Shown here: piece by piece, positions 1-10,729 of the stretch
Layout of the letters: the number at the start of each line of letters is the position of its first letter
Position numbering within the stretch: position 1 is the stretch's first letter
Assembly (NCBI RefSeq): GCF_000499285.1
Contig: NZ_AWUN01000004.1
Coordinates: 156,533 to 220,532 of the forward strand
Source of the DNA: Bifidobacterium sp. 7101
Lineage (GTDB): Bacteria; Actinomycetota; Actinomycetes; Actinomycetales; Bifidobacteriaceae
DNA length: 64,000 nt
Reading direction: 5' to 3'
Program-made: the position numbers and the translations under genes
Notes under the pieces: generated by a model
What the model was told of the DNA's origin: nothing
Seen by the model: only the letters and a program-made list of their open reading frames with translations
Database searches by the model: none

Positions 1-2
1 CC

Positions 3-1175
3 TATGCGGCAGGTTGTCTTCCCGCCATCGTCCAGACACTGCGGTTCACAGGCGGGTCGGTTCCCGTGGGAGCCTTGCTCATGGGCATGGCAGTGCCGGC
101 AGCCATGTTCGCCCTGGGTTATGCACTCGGGGCCATCATGGGTAGCCGCTGGTCCCTGGTACCGGCCACGCTTTTGCCTGCCGCCCTGTGTTGGGGCAGT
201 GTATTTCTGCTGATGCCACGCACACCCAAGGGTGACGTGTTCCCCCGAGCCTGGGGGTCACCACTGGCCGCGGCGATGCCGGTGATGGACACGGGCATCG
301 GTGCCGAGCCGGGACTCAGTATTAACCCTTCAGCGGTGACAGCACGCTGGGTCTTGGTCGTAGTAGTGCTGGCCGCGTCCACAGCGGCATGCATTCTGAC
401 CGCGCACCGGTGGCGGCCCGGCCTGTCATGGATAGTCGCCCCCTTGGCGGTGCTTCTGCTTGTTCCGACTGCTGCCGGGGGCCTGGTCGCCATGTCCGGT
501 CCGGCAGAATGGCGCCGGTCCGCTCCGTTCACCCCCGTCTGCAAAAGCATAGACGGCGTGCCGCTATCAGTGTGTGCCCACCCGGATGATGGCGCCCACC
601 TGAGACGCTATATGCGATATATGCGGTCGGCCGCCTCATGGTTCCCCAAGGACAGTGTGGAGGACAGCTCGGGCCTTGTGCTTTTGCTGGGCAACGCCTT
701 TACGCCCACAACCCACGGCCAGGCATGGAATCTCACCGACCAGGGCCTGACCGAATTGCAGCACTTGGGCGGCAAGAAGATACAGGTAATGACCGACACA
801 GTCACCGAACGCACTGGACGATACAGCGACCTAGCTGATGTCACACAGGCCATCGTGAAGGAATTCGTCCATGCCGACTGCGCGGCTACGGCACTTGAAA
901 ACGTGTATAAACAACGGACACTGGATGACGGTGCCAGCGTGTCCGCCTTTGTGCTGGAACAGCTGCCCCAGCGCATGAGCGAGACCGCCTACGAGGCGTT
1001 GGGCGGAGGAAACGGGAGCTCTGGGATGGGAAGCGCCCGAGGCCCTGCCGCTGATCTGCTTAACGATGCCACTGATGAAGAGTTCCATGCCTACGTGCGT
1101 CGCAACCTCTCTGAGATCGAACGCTGCGCCGTCACGCCGTCCAATGTCATCGATGATCTGGGGAAGAGCCACTGA
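3..1175 (+). CDS. Membrane protein of unknown function (5' end outside window)
   Basis: The reading frame is open to the left edge, so the start is missing. A GTG at 66 is possible but has no convincing ribosome binding site. Three hydrophobic segments are visible in the first ~150 residues (starting GALLMGMAVPAAMFALG, then WVLVVVVLAASTAACIL, then WIVAPLAVLLLVPTAAGGL). A soluble C-terminal half of ~210 residues follows, with a pair of Cys (CKSIDG, CAHPDD) just after the last membrane segment. The layout resembles the permease subunit of small actinobacterial ABC exporters, but no diagnostic motif is present. The stop overlaps the next start (TGATG), so the two genes are probably translated together. 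Confidence 0.55.
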   Translation, partial: YAAGCLPAIVQTLRFTGGSVPVGALLMGMAVPAAMFALGYALGAIMGSRWSLVPATLLPAALCWGSVFLLMPRTPKGDVFPRAWGSPLAAAMPVMDTGIGAEPGLSINPSAVTARWVLVVVVLAASTAACILTAHRWRPGLSWIVAPLAVLLLVPTAAGGLVAMSGPAEWRRSAPFTPVCKSIDGVPLSVCAHPDDGAHLRRYMRYMRSAASWFPKDSVEDSSGLVLLLGNAFTPTTHGQAWNLTDQGLTELQHLGGKKIQVMTDTVTERTGRYSDLADVTQAIVKEFVHADCAATALENVYKQRTLDDGASVSAFVLEQLPQRMSETAYEALGGGNGSSGMGSARGPAADLLNDATDEEFHAYVRRNLSEIERCAVTPSNVIDDLGKSH

Positions 1176-1954
1176 TGGGCGGCCGGCATCGACGTGGTTC
1201 CAAGAGAGGCGGAATCTCGGTCGGATGGCTGGCTGGGCGCAACCCATGGGCGGCCTTGGCATTCATCGCGCTGGCTGCGGCCGTACCCTTCCTGCTTGCC
1301 TCCGTCTCCGCTTCCGCTACCGGCGGAGAGATCTATGCTCGACCAGCCTATTACGGGTACGTCTGCCTTCCTGATCCACATGCAGTGGTATTCAACGACG
1401 CTGTGCACACCCAATGCCCACAAGGCAAAAGCGCCGTGCCAAGTGTCGTGCCCATGGCCGAGCTGGCCTACGCGGCGTTCAGCGCATGTGCCTTGGTCAT
1501 GCTCGCCCCGCTTATGCCCACCTGGGAGCGCCTGAACCTGGCGCGCGTCCGTTGGCGAGCCCTGGCTGCCGGGACAGGCGTGCTGATGCTGCCGTTTCTT
1601 TTCAGCCTCCTCCTTACCATACCTAGCTCCCACGGTGACCCGACAACCGCACAGTCGCTGCTCAGACTGGCTGCCTGCAACGGCCTGGTCGACGCATCCT
1701 TGGTCATGCTCGGCATCGCATTACTGGGTCGTTTCTACGGGCTTGGGCTGGGCGTAGGGCTGGCAGTGATCAATATCGCCAGCCAAGGTATGCAGGTAGG
1801 CATGGGGCTGACGCTTCGTCTATACCCCGAGGACATCAAACCGCCTGTTCCTGGACAGGGGATCTGGCCGGCGATTGCAGCGGTCTTGACAGTCTTCGCC
1901 GTCTTACTCTGGACGGTCACCGGAGGCCGGGGAATGATCATGGACAAGAAATAA
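1175..1954 (+). CDS. Polytopic membrane protein of unknown function
   Basis: This 259-residue protein starts by a one-base overlap with the upstream membrane-protein gene. It is strongly hydrophobic, with about six predicted membrane helices (for example ALAFIALAAAVPFLLASV near the N terminus, LPFLFSLLLTIP in the middle and an Ala/Val/Leu-rich helix before the C terminus). It has a basic N terminus and a short MIMDKK tail. I recognise no family. The tight coupling to the preceding gene suggests a two-subunit membrane complex, possibly the last genes of an exporter operon lying to the left of the window. The 250 bp after it hold nothing I can identify. Confidence 0.5.
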   Translation: MGGRHRRGSKRGGISVGWLAGRNPWAALAFIALAAAVPFLLASVSASATGGEIYARPAYYGYVCLPDPHAVVFNDAVHTQCPQGKSAVPSVVPMAELAYAAFSACALVMLAPLMPTWERLNLARVRWRALAAGTGVLMLPFLFSLLLTIPSSHGDPTTAQSLLRLAACNGLVDASLVMLGIALLGRFYGLGLGVGLAVINIASQGMQVGMGLTLRLYPEDIKPPVPGQGIWPAIAAVLTVFAVLLWTVTGGRGMIMDKK

Positions 1955-2206
1955 AAGCCAGCACAGCTGCGTGTGAGAGGTGTTAGACCCTGCCGGCCTT
2001 AGCAGCGCAGGAGTTTGTCCGAGTCCACCTGGCCGTCAACCGAACCCAAACCAAACGGCGCATACCGGAAAAGGTCGGCAAATCCTCAACCTAACATCCT
2101 GACATCCGGCATCTCTCCAGTATTACCCTCTCCTATAAAGAGGGCCAAGATATGATGGTTGTATATCAAACAGGTTTTCTGATTTACAAGGACAAGGCGG
2201 GCACCT

Positions 2207-2677
2207 ATGTCATCAGAGCCGGGTGTGACCATCCAGATCTTCACCGACCTCGATGCAGAGCACATGACGCTTCTCCTGGAGGCAGATCCTTCGGAACGGA
2301 TAATCCATGACGTTTTCACCAATTCCCGCGCCTATGAAATCCGAGTGGAACAAGCCCTGGCCGGCGTCATGCTGCTTGTCAGACGAAACACGGATACCCT
2401 GGAAATCGCCAATATCAGCGTAGACCGTGCTTTTCGCAGACAGGGACTTGGAAGCAGATTAATAGAGCGAGCCAAGATGGAAACTGTCGGGCTGGGTCTG
2501 AGAAGATTGGAAGTGGGCACCGGATCCACCAGTTTTGGAGCCCTTTGCTTCTACCAGACATGCGGATTTCGCATGGACCGCATTGTGCGGGATTATTTTG
2601 TAGACCGCTACCAGCAGCCCATTGTCGAGAACGGAATCACCCTTAAAGACATGGTCCGTCTGTCATGGTGTCTCTAG
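2207..2677 (+). CDS. GNAT-family N-acetyltransferase
   Basis: The 156-residue protein is a single GNAT domain. Residues ~65-90 carry motif A: a beta strand (LEIANISV) followed by the acetyl-CoA pyrophosphate loop RRQGLG (R/Q-x-x-G-x-G/A) and helix SRLIERAK. The usual motif B follows as CFYQTCGFRMDRIVRDYF, where Phe-Tyr-x-x-x-G-F is the typical GNAT signature. The start at 2207 follows an AAGG-type Shine-Dalgarno sequence at long spacing. The substrate cannot be predicted: the family acetylates amines on small molecules, peptides or antibiotics. It stands alone, convergent with the helicase gene downstream. Confidence 0.8.
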   Translation: MSSEPGVTIQIFTDLDAEHMTLLLEADPSERIIHDVFTNSRAYEIRVEQALAGVMLLVRRNTDTLEIANISVDRAFRRQGLGSRLIERAKMETVGLGLRRLEVGTGSTSFGALCFYQTCGFRMDRIVRDYFVDRYQQPIVENGITLKDMVRLSWCL

Positions 2678-2722
2678 CGACCCGAACGACCGCACCGGCC
2701 CAAGACAGGTAAGGCCGACCCT

Positions 2723-4129
2723 TCAGAAAAGCTGGTCCTGGTTGAATTCGTCTTCCGGTTCCTGACCGACGGCGCGCTTGGTGAAGGACTCAGGACCTTC
2801 ATCTTTCAGACGGGCGCAGGCCGCCTTGGATTCGGCCCTCAAACCCGCATCCAGAACGACGGCATCAGGAGAGACCAGGAAGGCGTGCTCATTGATGCCT
2901 GTCAAGTAGAGCCCATTCAGACTTTCCACACGGGAGAGGGCCACGTATCCCATCCCTGGCGCAAAGGTCCGTCTCAGGTCCATGACCGCCCTGTCCAAGG
3001 TCATCCCTTGGGACTTGTGGATGGTGATCCCCCAGGCACAGCGAAGAGGTACCTGGTTGACGGCGGCCAAGACCGTGTCACCATCCATGGTCTCCCAGGC
3101 GGCCGGCTTCATGGTGACCACGTTACCGTTCTGGAAGGAGACGATCGGCCATCCCCCCTTGGCCGAGCTGGTGAATCCGCTGACTGTGCCTATAGAGCCG
3201 TTGACATATTGATGATCCTGGTCGTTGCGCAGGGCCATGACTGCGGCTCCGGTCTTCAGGGCCAGATCCTCGGGAGCCAGCATGTTCTTCTTCAGACGCT
3301 CCACAAGCCTGGCCTCGCCCCGGGATGTGGCCTGGTAATGGTGGGCCTGTTCGTCGATGGAGGCCAGGCGCTGGTCGTTGAGCGTGTCGGCCTGCTTGTT
3401 GACCGGGAAGAGGTGGACCGCCACCTGGCCGGGAGCGGGCACTGCGCCCACACGGGTGGCCAGGACATCATGGTCCTCCTGGGTGACACCACCCTCCCTG
3501 ATGTCAGTCAGGACGGTCAACAGCTGGCCATCGTCCTGGCGGTGCTGCTCGGTCAGGTAACAGATGACCGGTTCCAGGTCCTGCCAGACCAGTGATTCGG
3601 TGACGAACCCGTCCGGGTCCTTGCCGGCCCGGGCGTAACGTTCCCGGGCAGCCTGGAATTCAGGGCTGGGCGGTATTCCCGCAGCTCGGTTGGACCTCGT
3701 CACCGGCGGCAGCTGGAAGAAGTCCCCGGAAAGGACCACCTGGATCCCTCCGAAGGGTTCGGGGCTGTGACGGACAGCCCGGCAGGCCTGGTCCACCATG
3801 TCGAAAAGCCAGGCGTGCATCATGGAGACCTCGTCGATGACCAGGATGTCGGTGCCCTCGATCTGCCTGCGGCGGCGGGTCTTGATCCGCTTCAAGAGCG
3901 ATTCGGTCATGCAGGTGGCGATTCCCACCCCGCTCCAGGAGTGGATGGTCTGGCCGTTGATGTGCGTGGCGGCGATGCCGGTCGAGGCGGTCACCGCCAC
4001 AACCGCCCCGGCCTGGCGGGCCTGGGCGACGAACTCGTTGAGCACAAAGGTCTTGCCTGACCCGGGGGCACCTGTGATGAAGGCATTGGCCCCCGCATTC
4101 AATATGGTCAAGGCTTCGGATTGCTGCAT
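2723..4129 (-). CDS. PIF1-like superfamily 1B DNA helicase
   Basis: A 468-residue AAA/SF1 helicase. Walker A is GAPGSGKT (residues 20-27). Walker B with the catalytic Glu is DILVIDEVSM (~94-103). The motif III-like LSGDFFQLPP resembles PIF1 and RecD. The C-terminal UvrD_C_2-type motif AWGITIHKSQGMTLD and the YVALSRV motif complete the fold. PIF1-family enzymes unwind DNA 5'-3' and remove G-quadruplexes or stalled forks. The open frame extends to 4381, but that part overlaps orn; the ATG at 4129 directly precedes the conserved QQSEAL-TGAPGSGKT start of the domain, so I chose it. It lies 40 bp downstream of orn on the same strand and is probably co-transcribed. Confidence 0.85.
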   Translation of the reverse strand: MQQSEALTILNAGANAFITGAPGSGKTFVLNEFVAQARQAGAVVAVTASTGIAATHINGQTIHSWSGVGIATCMTESLLKRIKTRRRRQIEGTDILVIDEVSMMHAWLFDMVDQACRAVRHSPEPFGGIQVVLSGDFFQLPPVTRSNRAAGIPPSPEFQAARERYARAGKDPDGFVTESLVWQDLEPVICYLTEQHRQDDGQLLTVLTDIREGGVTQEDHDVLATRVGAVPAPGQVAVHLFPVNKQADTLNDQRLASIDEQAHHYQATSRGEARLVERLKKNMLAPEDLALKTGAAVMALRNDQDHQYVNGSIGTVSGFTSSAKGGWPIVSFQNGNVVTMKPAAWETMDGDTVLAAVNQVPLRCAWGITIHKSQGMTLDRAVMDLRRTFAPGMGYVALSRVESLNGLYLTGINEHAFLVSPDAVVLDAGLRAESKAACARLKDEGPESFTKRAVGQEPEDEFNQDQLF

Positions 4130-4169
4130 GCCTCCATGGTGCCACGTCAGAGGTACATGGCCACGCCTG

Positions 4170-4871
4170 TCAGTAGTCGGTCTTCTCGGGCTTGTTGGCA
4201 TCCTCGACAGGATTGCCAGACTCTTCGTAATGGCGCAGAAGACTGGTCTGCTCGATCTGTTCCGCCCCGGCCTTGGACTGGGCCTGGTCGGGTCCGGGAG
4301 CCGGAACGAAGAACATGGAGCGGTAGTAGCGCAGCTCGTCCATGGACTCGATGATGTCGGCCAGGGCCCTGTGGCCGCCATGCTTGGCTGGCTTGTTCTT
4401 GTAGACGTCCGGGTACCAGCGGCGGGACAGCTCCTTGAGGGTGCTCACGTCAATGACCCGGTAATGAAGAAGAGCCATCAGATCGGGCATGTACCTGTCA
4501 AGGAACTTCTTGTCGGAACCCACCGAGTTGCCAGCCAGATGGGCCTTGCCGTTCTTGGGCAGGAAGGGCTTGACGTACTCGATTACCTGACGCTGGGCCT
4601 CCTCAAGGTCCAGGCCGGTTTTCATCTCCTCGATAAGGCCGGAGGAGGTGTGCATCTTCCTGACGAAATCCCCCATATGGTCCAGGGCCGCCTGGGAGGG
4701 CTTGATGACCAGGTCGATGCCCTTGTCCAGGACCTTCATGTTGAAGTCGGTGGGAACAACGGAGACCTCACACAGCTCGTCATGGAAGATATCCAGACCG
4801 GTCATCTCGCAGTCTATCCAGATCATGCGGGATTCCTCCGCAGAGAAAGTCAGATCATTCTTATCGCTCAT
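4170..4871 (-). CDS. orn: Oligoribonuclease
   Basis: This 233-residue protein is a DEDDh 3'-5' exonuclease that degrades 2-5 nt RNAs (and pGpG) to mononucleotides, the last step of mRNA turnover. ExoI is [10 protein letters not shown] near residue 18, giving the first two acidic metal ligands. ExoII is around [17 protein letters not shown], and ExoIII is [11 protein letters not shown], with the catalytic His and last Asp. The enzyme is typically ~180-210 residues. The extra ~30 residues are a polar C-terminal tail ([12 protein letters not shown]...) after the conserved ELRYYR end. Its stop is 40 bp before the helicase start. Confidence 0.95.
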   Translation of the reverse strand: MSDKNDLTFSAEESRMIWIDCEMTGLDIFHDELCEVSVVPTDFNMKVLDKGIDLVIKPSQAALDHMGDFVRKMHTSSGLIEEMKTGLDLEEAQRQVIEYVKPFLPKNGKAHLAGNSVGSDKKFLDRYMPDLMALLHYRVIDVSTLKELSRRWYPDVYKNKPAKHGGHRALADIIESMDELRYYRSMFFVPAPGPDQAQSKAGAEQIEQTSLLRHYEESGNPVEDANKPEKTDY

Positions 4872-5014
4872 CTGTACGCCTTTCAGATCCGGGTCGGGCC
4901 CCGGATCGCTCCTTCCGCCGCCTTGGACGGAACATTACAAGATACCGCCAGCACGTGACCGGCAGAGGATTCGTCAGCCCGTCCGACCGGACCGTAACGG
5001 GCACGAGATATGCA

Positions 5015-5048
5015 ATCGGCGCAGGTCCTGATGAGATCCTGCGCCGAT
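5015..5048 (-). terminator. Hairpin downstream of guaB
   Basis: A perfect 11-bp inverted repeat (ATCGGCGCAGG / CCTGCGCCGAT) with a 12-nt loop lies 18 bp past the guaB stop on the minus strand. There is no U-run, so it may be a weak or Rho-assisted terminator or an mRNA-stabilising stem. The rest of the orn-guaB interval holds nothing recognisable. Confidence 0.5.
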
Positions 5049-5065
5049 CACCCGCCTATGTAGGC

Positions 5066-6622
<1,557 letters not shown>

Positions 6623-6679
6623 CTACAAGTGCTTCTTGACCGTTAAGAGTATCGTGTCCGTACTGTTTCATCCAGCGAA

Positions 6680-7870
6680 TCAGCTGTCCTCATTGTTATC
6701 GTGGCGGCTCCTGCGATGCCAAGGCGGTCTGGCAGCATGCTGCGAGCCCTGGGCGGCAAGTAGGGCGTTCTCGCGCCTGATCTCGGGAAGTCGACGGCGG
6801 TAGTAGGGGTAGAGGGTGGCGAAGGTCAGCAGTATGGCGGCCAGGCCCAGACCGATCAGGACATATCGCAGACGGAAGAAAAGGATAAAGAGCGAGCCGA
6901 AGGCGATCAGGGCGGCCCAGCCCCAAAGAATAAGGACAGCGGAACGAACCGTGTGACCGATGCGCAGCATACGGTGGTGCAGGTGCATGCGGTCGGGGTG
7001 CATGGGGGATTGCCCGTGGCTGAGCCTTCGGACGATGGCCAGGCACATGTCCAGAACAGGCAGGAAAAGCACCAGGATGGGCAGAAGAATGGGCATGAAG
7101 GCCGGCAGATAGATGCTGGCATGAATGGTGGCCGGATCCAGCCGGCCGGTGACCACAATGGAGGCGCAGGTGATCAGGTATCCCAACAGCATGGATCCCG
7201 AGTCGCCCATGAAGAGCTTGGCCGGATGCCAGTTGTGCAGGAGGAATCCCACGCAAATGCCCACCATGGCCACGTCGATCAGCGTGGCCAGGGAGGCGTA
7301 GTCGGGCGAGATGCGGGCGATGATATAGGAGTAGATGGCGAAAGCGATGCCCCCGATGGCCACGATGCCTGCAGCCAGGCCGTCCAGCCCATCCACGAAG
7401 TTGACCGCATTGATGGAGGCCACGATCAGGAATGCCGTGATGGCCATGGACAGGCTGGGCGAGGCCGCCACCAGGGATCCCAGAGGCAGGGAGATGATCT
7501 GGATACCACCCCAGGAGACGAAGACCGAAATCAGCAACTGGCCGGCCAGCTTGAGCATCCAGTCCAGATCCCAAAGGTCGTCGGCTATACCCAGCAGGCA
7601 GATGGCCACGGCCCCGGCCAGGATGACCCAGGCTTGATGGCCGGACTGAAAGAGGCCTGTGATGAAGGGAATGCGGGAGGCGAAGCACATGGCCACCGCA
7701 AAGCCGATCAACATGCCCAGGCCGCCCATCCTAGGGGTGGGCACCTTATGTACGTCGCGAGCGCGGACCACGCCTACAGCGCCGACACGGATGGCGAGGT
7801 GACGAACCATGGGCATGACCAGCCAGGTGGCCCCGCCAGCGATGGCAGCAATGAACAGGTATACCCTCAC
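6680..7870 (-). CDS. wecA: WecA/TagO-like undecaprenyl-phosphate GlcNAc-1-phosphate transferase
   Basis: A 396-residue polytopic glycosyltransferase 4 family member with about ten membrane helices. Family motifs are in order: a K-x-P-T-P-R-M-G-G-L type N-terminal loop (HKVPTPRMGGLG); the DD motif (LGIADDLWDLDW); NFVDGLDGLAAGI, which binds metal and UDP-sugar; GDSGSMLLG; and the His-rich cytoplasmic loop HLHHRMLRIGH typical of the WecA/TagO branch. It transfers sugar-1-phosphate to undecaprenyl phosphate to start cell-wall polysaccharide or teichoic acid synthesis. The start overlaps the tsaC stop by 4 bp (ATGA). The C-terminal ~30 residues are polar and cytoplasmic. Confidence 0.88.
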   Translation of the reverse strand: MRVYLFIAAIAGGATWLVMPMVRHLAIRVGAVGVVRARDVHKVPTPRMGGLGMLIGFAVAMCFASRIPFITGLFQSGHQAWVILAGAVAICLLGIADDLWDLDWMLKLAGQLLISVFVSWGGIQIISLPLGSLVAASPSLSMAITAFLIVASINAVNFVDGLDGLAAGIVAIGGIAFAIYSYIIARISPDYASLATLIDVAMVGICVGFLLHNWHPAKLFMGDSGSMLLGYLITCASIVVTGRLDPATIHASIYLPAFMPILLPILVLFLPVLDMCLAIVRRLSHGQSPMHPDRMHLHHRMLRIGHTVRSAVLILWGWAALIAFGSLFILFFRLRYVLIGLGLAAILLTFATLYPYYRRRLPEIRRENALLAAQGSQHAARPPWHRRSRHDNNEDS

Positions 7871-8562
7871 TGGCCCTCACCTCCGCTGGACCGGCCCGGC
7901 AGAAGGGCACGGACCCGGGCCTCGCCGATTACGCCCTGCCGCAGCACATGTATTCCGTCAGGATCAGTCTTGTCGGCTTCCACCACCGTGCTGGCCACTG
8001 AACCCGGGGTCGGCCCCCCGTCCAGGTAAAGGTCGACGCTGTCACCCAGCTCGGCTCTGGCCTGCTGGACGGTTTCCACGCTGGGATTGCCCGATCGGTT
8101 GGCGCTGGAAGCGGCCAAGGGCCCGGTCACCTGCAGGAGCGCCCGACAGATGGGCGAGTCAGGAACCCTGACGGCCTGGGTGGGACCATCGGGCTCCATC
8201 CGAGGGGTGCGCAGGGGGCAGGACCTCCCCACAAGGGCGATAGGCGAAAAGGGACCCGGCAACAGGGCGTCGGCCAGGCGATCCAGAGGCGCAGGCAGGC
8301 TAAGATCCAGCCGGTCCATGGCCTCGACCCCCTCCAGCAGCACCTGAATGGACTTGGTCCTGGGACGATGCTTGGCCCGGAAGAGCCTATCGATGGCCGC
8401 ATCATTGCATGGATCACAGACGATGCCATAGACCGTGTCGGTAGGAATGACCGCCAGTCCTCCGGCAGCCACCACCCGGGCCAGCAATTGCGGCGAGCGA
8501 CTGTCATAGGTCATCACCCGGCTCATACCCTGCATCACGACCTTTCGGCTCGACATGTTCAT
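7867..8562 (-). CDS. tsaC: Threonylcarbamoyl-AMP synthase (Sua5/YrdC/TsaC)
   Basis: The protein makes threonylcarbamoyl-AMP from Thr, bicarbonate and ATP for t6A37 modification of ANN-decoding tRNAs. It is a YrdC domain: the N-terminal GGLAVIPTDTVYGIVCD motif binds Thr and ATP, AKHRPRTKSIQVLL contains the conserved K-x-R-x-x-x-K-P/S-like basic patch, and AASSANRSGNPS is the C-terminal signature. The frame is open to 8577 (TTG), but the ATG at 8562 has GGAAG 8 bp upstream, so I chose it. It lies between prmC and wecA in a tight operon (15-bp gap to the prmC stop, 4-bp overlap with wecA). Confidence 0.9.
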   Translation of the reverse strand: MNMSSRKVVMQGMSRVMTYDSRSPQLLARVVAAGGLAVIPTDTVYGIVCDPCNDAAIDRLFRAKHRPRTKSIQVLLEGVEAMDRLDLSLPAPLDRLADALLPGPFSPIALVGRSCPLRTPRMEPDGPTQAVRVPDSPICRALLQVTGPLAASSANRSGNPSVETVQQARAELGDSVDLYLDGGPTPGSVASTVVEADKTDPDGIHVLRQGVIGEARVRALLPGRSSGGEGQ

Positions 8563-8578
8563 GTGACCAGCTTCCAAT

Positions 8579-9541
8579 CTATCCCAGGACCATGGCAGGC
8601 CGCCAGGCCGTCAGATAGCGGTCGCGGCCAGTCAGGTCCCGATGAGTGCTTGCCCGAACATACCCCCGCTCCAGTGCAGCAGCGACCATGGCCGGCCCCT
8701 GGGAGGCATCATGTTCCATGACCAGCAGACCGCCGGGAGCCAGCAGCACCATGGCCCTGTCCAGAATGCGGCAGGGCAAGAGACACCCATCAGGCGAACC
8801 GCCATAGAGGGCCAGGTCCGGATCCCAGTCACGCACCTCAGGCTGGCTGGGAATCGCATCCATGGGGACGTAGGGAGGGTTGCTGATGACCAGATCCACC
8901 CGGCCATCCAGATCAGACAGGGTGGCGGGATCCGTGGCATCGGCCAGCATCAGCTGATAATCGGATCCAACCTCCCGGATGGCGGCCTCCTGAGCGGCGG
9001 CGTTCAACGCGCCCCACCGATATGCCTCCTTGTCGACCTCCACGGCCCGGACCCGCACTCCTGGAACCTCTGTGGCCAGGGACAGGCCGATGGCCCCACT
9101 GCCCGAGCACAGATCCACTGCCAGTGGATGATCCACCCTGGTCAAGGCATCCACTCCCGCCTGGACCACCGTTTCGGTCTCAGGACGGGGAATAAAGACC
9201 CCCTGTCCCAGGCGGAGATCCAAATAACGGAAGTAGGCATGGCCAAGAATGTACTGCAGGGGTTCGCGTCCGGCCCGCCGTTGCAGATGGGACCGATAAC
9301 GGTCCAGGGCCGCCGACTGAAAACCATCAGCCTGTCTGCGACCACCTTCATTCGTCAGCAGTTCCTCAGCTGTCCGGTCCAAGAGCAGGGCCTGATCCAG
9401 CTGATGAAGATCGCATCCAAGGGCATCGGCCAGCAGCAGCCTGGCATCATTGAGCGGCGTAGGCACACCGGCCTGGGCCAGCAGGCGATGGCCCCTATCG
9501 ACCAGCTCAGCCATACTGGTCCCATGCTCCTGCTGATTCAC
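8579..9541 (-). CDS. prmC: Peptide chain release factor N5-glutamine methyltransferase
   Basis: PrmC methylates the Gln of the GGQ motif in RF1 and RF2, here encoded next door by prfA. The N-terminal helical substrate-binding domain (~1-90) precedes a Rossmann methyltransferase domain with SAM motif DLCSGSGAIGLSLA and the catalytic DLVISNPPYVP (NPPY, near residue 220). Length 320 is slightly above normal (~280). The GTG start at 9541 overlaps the prfA stop by 4 bp (GTGA), typical of translational coupling. An ATG at 9514 is an alternative. The conserved order rpmE-prfA-prmC-tsaC supports the call. Confidence 0.95.
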   Translation of the reverse strand: MNQQEHGTSMAELVDRGHRLLAQAGVPTPLNDARLLLADALGCDLHQLDQALLLDRTAEELLTNEGGRRQADGFQSAALDRYRSHLQRRAGREPLQYILGHAYFRYLDLRLGQGVFIPRPETETVVQAGVDALTRVDHPLAVDLCSGSGAIGLSLATEVPGVRVRAVEVDKEAYRWGALNAAAQEAAIREVGSDYQLMLADATDPATLSDLDGRVDLVISNPPYVPMDAIPSQPEVRDWDPDLALYGGSPDGCLLPCRILDRAMVLLAPGGLLVMEHDASQGPAMVAAALERGYVRASTHRDLTGRDRYLTAWRPAMVLG

Positions 9542-10626
9542 CCCTGTGATGCCATTCTGCGGGCCTCATCGGCCTGAATATCGGAGTCGATAACGGCCTG
9601 CAGGTCGCCGTCCAGCACCTGTTCCAGGTTGTAGGCCTTGTAGCCGGTTCGGTGGTCCACGATCCGGCTCTCCGGGAAGTTGTAGGTCCTGATACGCTCG
9701 GACCGATCCAGGGAACGGACCTGGGAATGGCGCATGTCGGCGGCCTGGGCGGCCTCCTCCTCGTGCTTCATGGCCAGCAGACGGGACTTGAGCACCCGCA
9801 GGGCAGCCTGGCGATTCTGTATCTGGGATTTCTCATCCTGCATGGAGACCACGATGCCGGTGGGAATGTGGGTCATGCGCACAGCCGAGTAGGTGGTATT
9901 GACGGACTGTCCTCCCGGGCCGGAACTCATGAAGATGTCAACCTTGAGGTCCTTGGGGTCGATCTCGATCTCGTCGTCGTCCTCGTCGGCCTCAGGAAAG
10001 ACGATGACTCCGGCGGCTGAAGTCTGAATGCGGCCCTGGGACTCGGTGACGGGAATACGCTGGACCCGATGGACGCCGCCCTCGTACTTGAGTGAAGCCC
10101 AGACGCCGTCGGCAGGAGCCACCTGGCCGCGAGCGCGAATGGCCAGCTGGGCATCCTTGACCCCGCCCAGCTGAGTACGGTTCTCACTCATGATTTCGGT
10201 GGTCCAGCCACGCTTTTCGGCATACCGCACGTACATACGCATCAAATCGCCAGCGAAGAGAGCCGCCTCCTCACCGCCGCTGCCGGCCTTGATCTCCATA
10301 ATCGTGTCACGGCCGTCATCGGGGTCGCGCGGAATAAGAGCAGTACGCAGGGTCTGTTCCAGGTCCGGTATCCGGTCAGCCATGGCCTTGGCCTCTTCGG
10401 CGAAGTCAGGATCCTCCCGTGCCATCTGCTCGGCCGCCCGGCTATCTTCCACGGCGCTTTGATAGGCCTGATAAGCATCAACGATGGGAGCGAGCTCAGC
10501 ATGTCTGCGGCCCAGCTTGCGGATCTGCGCCGGATCTGAGGCCGTTTCGGGCTGACTCATCTGCTTTTCCAGGCGACCGTACTCCTCGACGGCAGCCACC
10601 GCTGCCGGAAACTGCTCCTCGCTCAT
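9538..10626 (-). CDS. prfA: Peptide chain release factor 1
   Basis: RF1 reads UAA and UAG stop codons and triggers peptide release. The 362-residue protein has the class-I RF layout: an N-terminal helical domain, the codon-recognition tripeptide PVT (~192-194) that marks RF1 rather than RF2, and the peptidyl-transferase GGQ at ~238-240 within MSSGPGGQSVNTT. The following RMTHIPTGI and QNRQAALRVLKSRL segments are standard. The acidic insert EADEDDDE just before the GGQ domain is common in RF1. It sits between rpmE and prmC, whose product methylates this GGQ Gln. Confidence 0.97.
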   Translation of the reverse strand: MSEEQFPAAVAAVEEYGRLEKQMSQPETASDPAQIRKLGRRHAELAPIVDAYQAYQSAVEDSRAAEQMAREDPDFAEEAKAMADRIPDLEQTLRTALIPRDPDDGRDTIMEIKAGSGGEEAALFAGDLMRMYVRYAEKRGWTTEIMSENRTQLGGVKDAQLAIRARGQVAPADGVWASLKYEGGVHRVQRIPVTESQGRIQTSAAGVIVFPEADEDDDEIEIDPKDLKVDIFMSSGPGGQSVNTTYSAVRMTHIPTGIVVSMQDEKSQIQNRQAALRVLKSRLLAMKHEEEAAQAADMRHSQVRSLDRSERIRTYNFPESRIVDHRTGYKAYNLEQVLDGDLQAVIDSDIQADEARRMASQG

Positions 10627-10666
10627 CTACACCCTTCCCGTCCGCTCATCCGCATGGTTCAAGTCA

Positions 10667-10722
10667 TAAAAAACGCCAGTCCCCACCGGGCATAGCAGAG
10701 CGACCCGGAAGGGACTGGCGTT
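10667..10722 (-). terminator. Rho-independent terminator of rpmE
   Basis: On the minus strand the stem AACGCCAGTCCC / GGGGACTGGCGTT (12 bp) is followed by a run of six T. It begins immediately after the rpmE stop, so rpmE is probably a separate transcript from prfA. Confidence 0.85.
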
Positions 10723-10729
10723 GGAAGTG

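Noticed and set aside
4130..4381. N-terminal extension of the PIF1-like helicase frame over orn
   Set aside because: It overlaps the well-supported orn gene on the same strand in a different frame, and reads as low-complexity Pro/Ser sequence.
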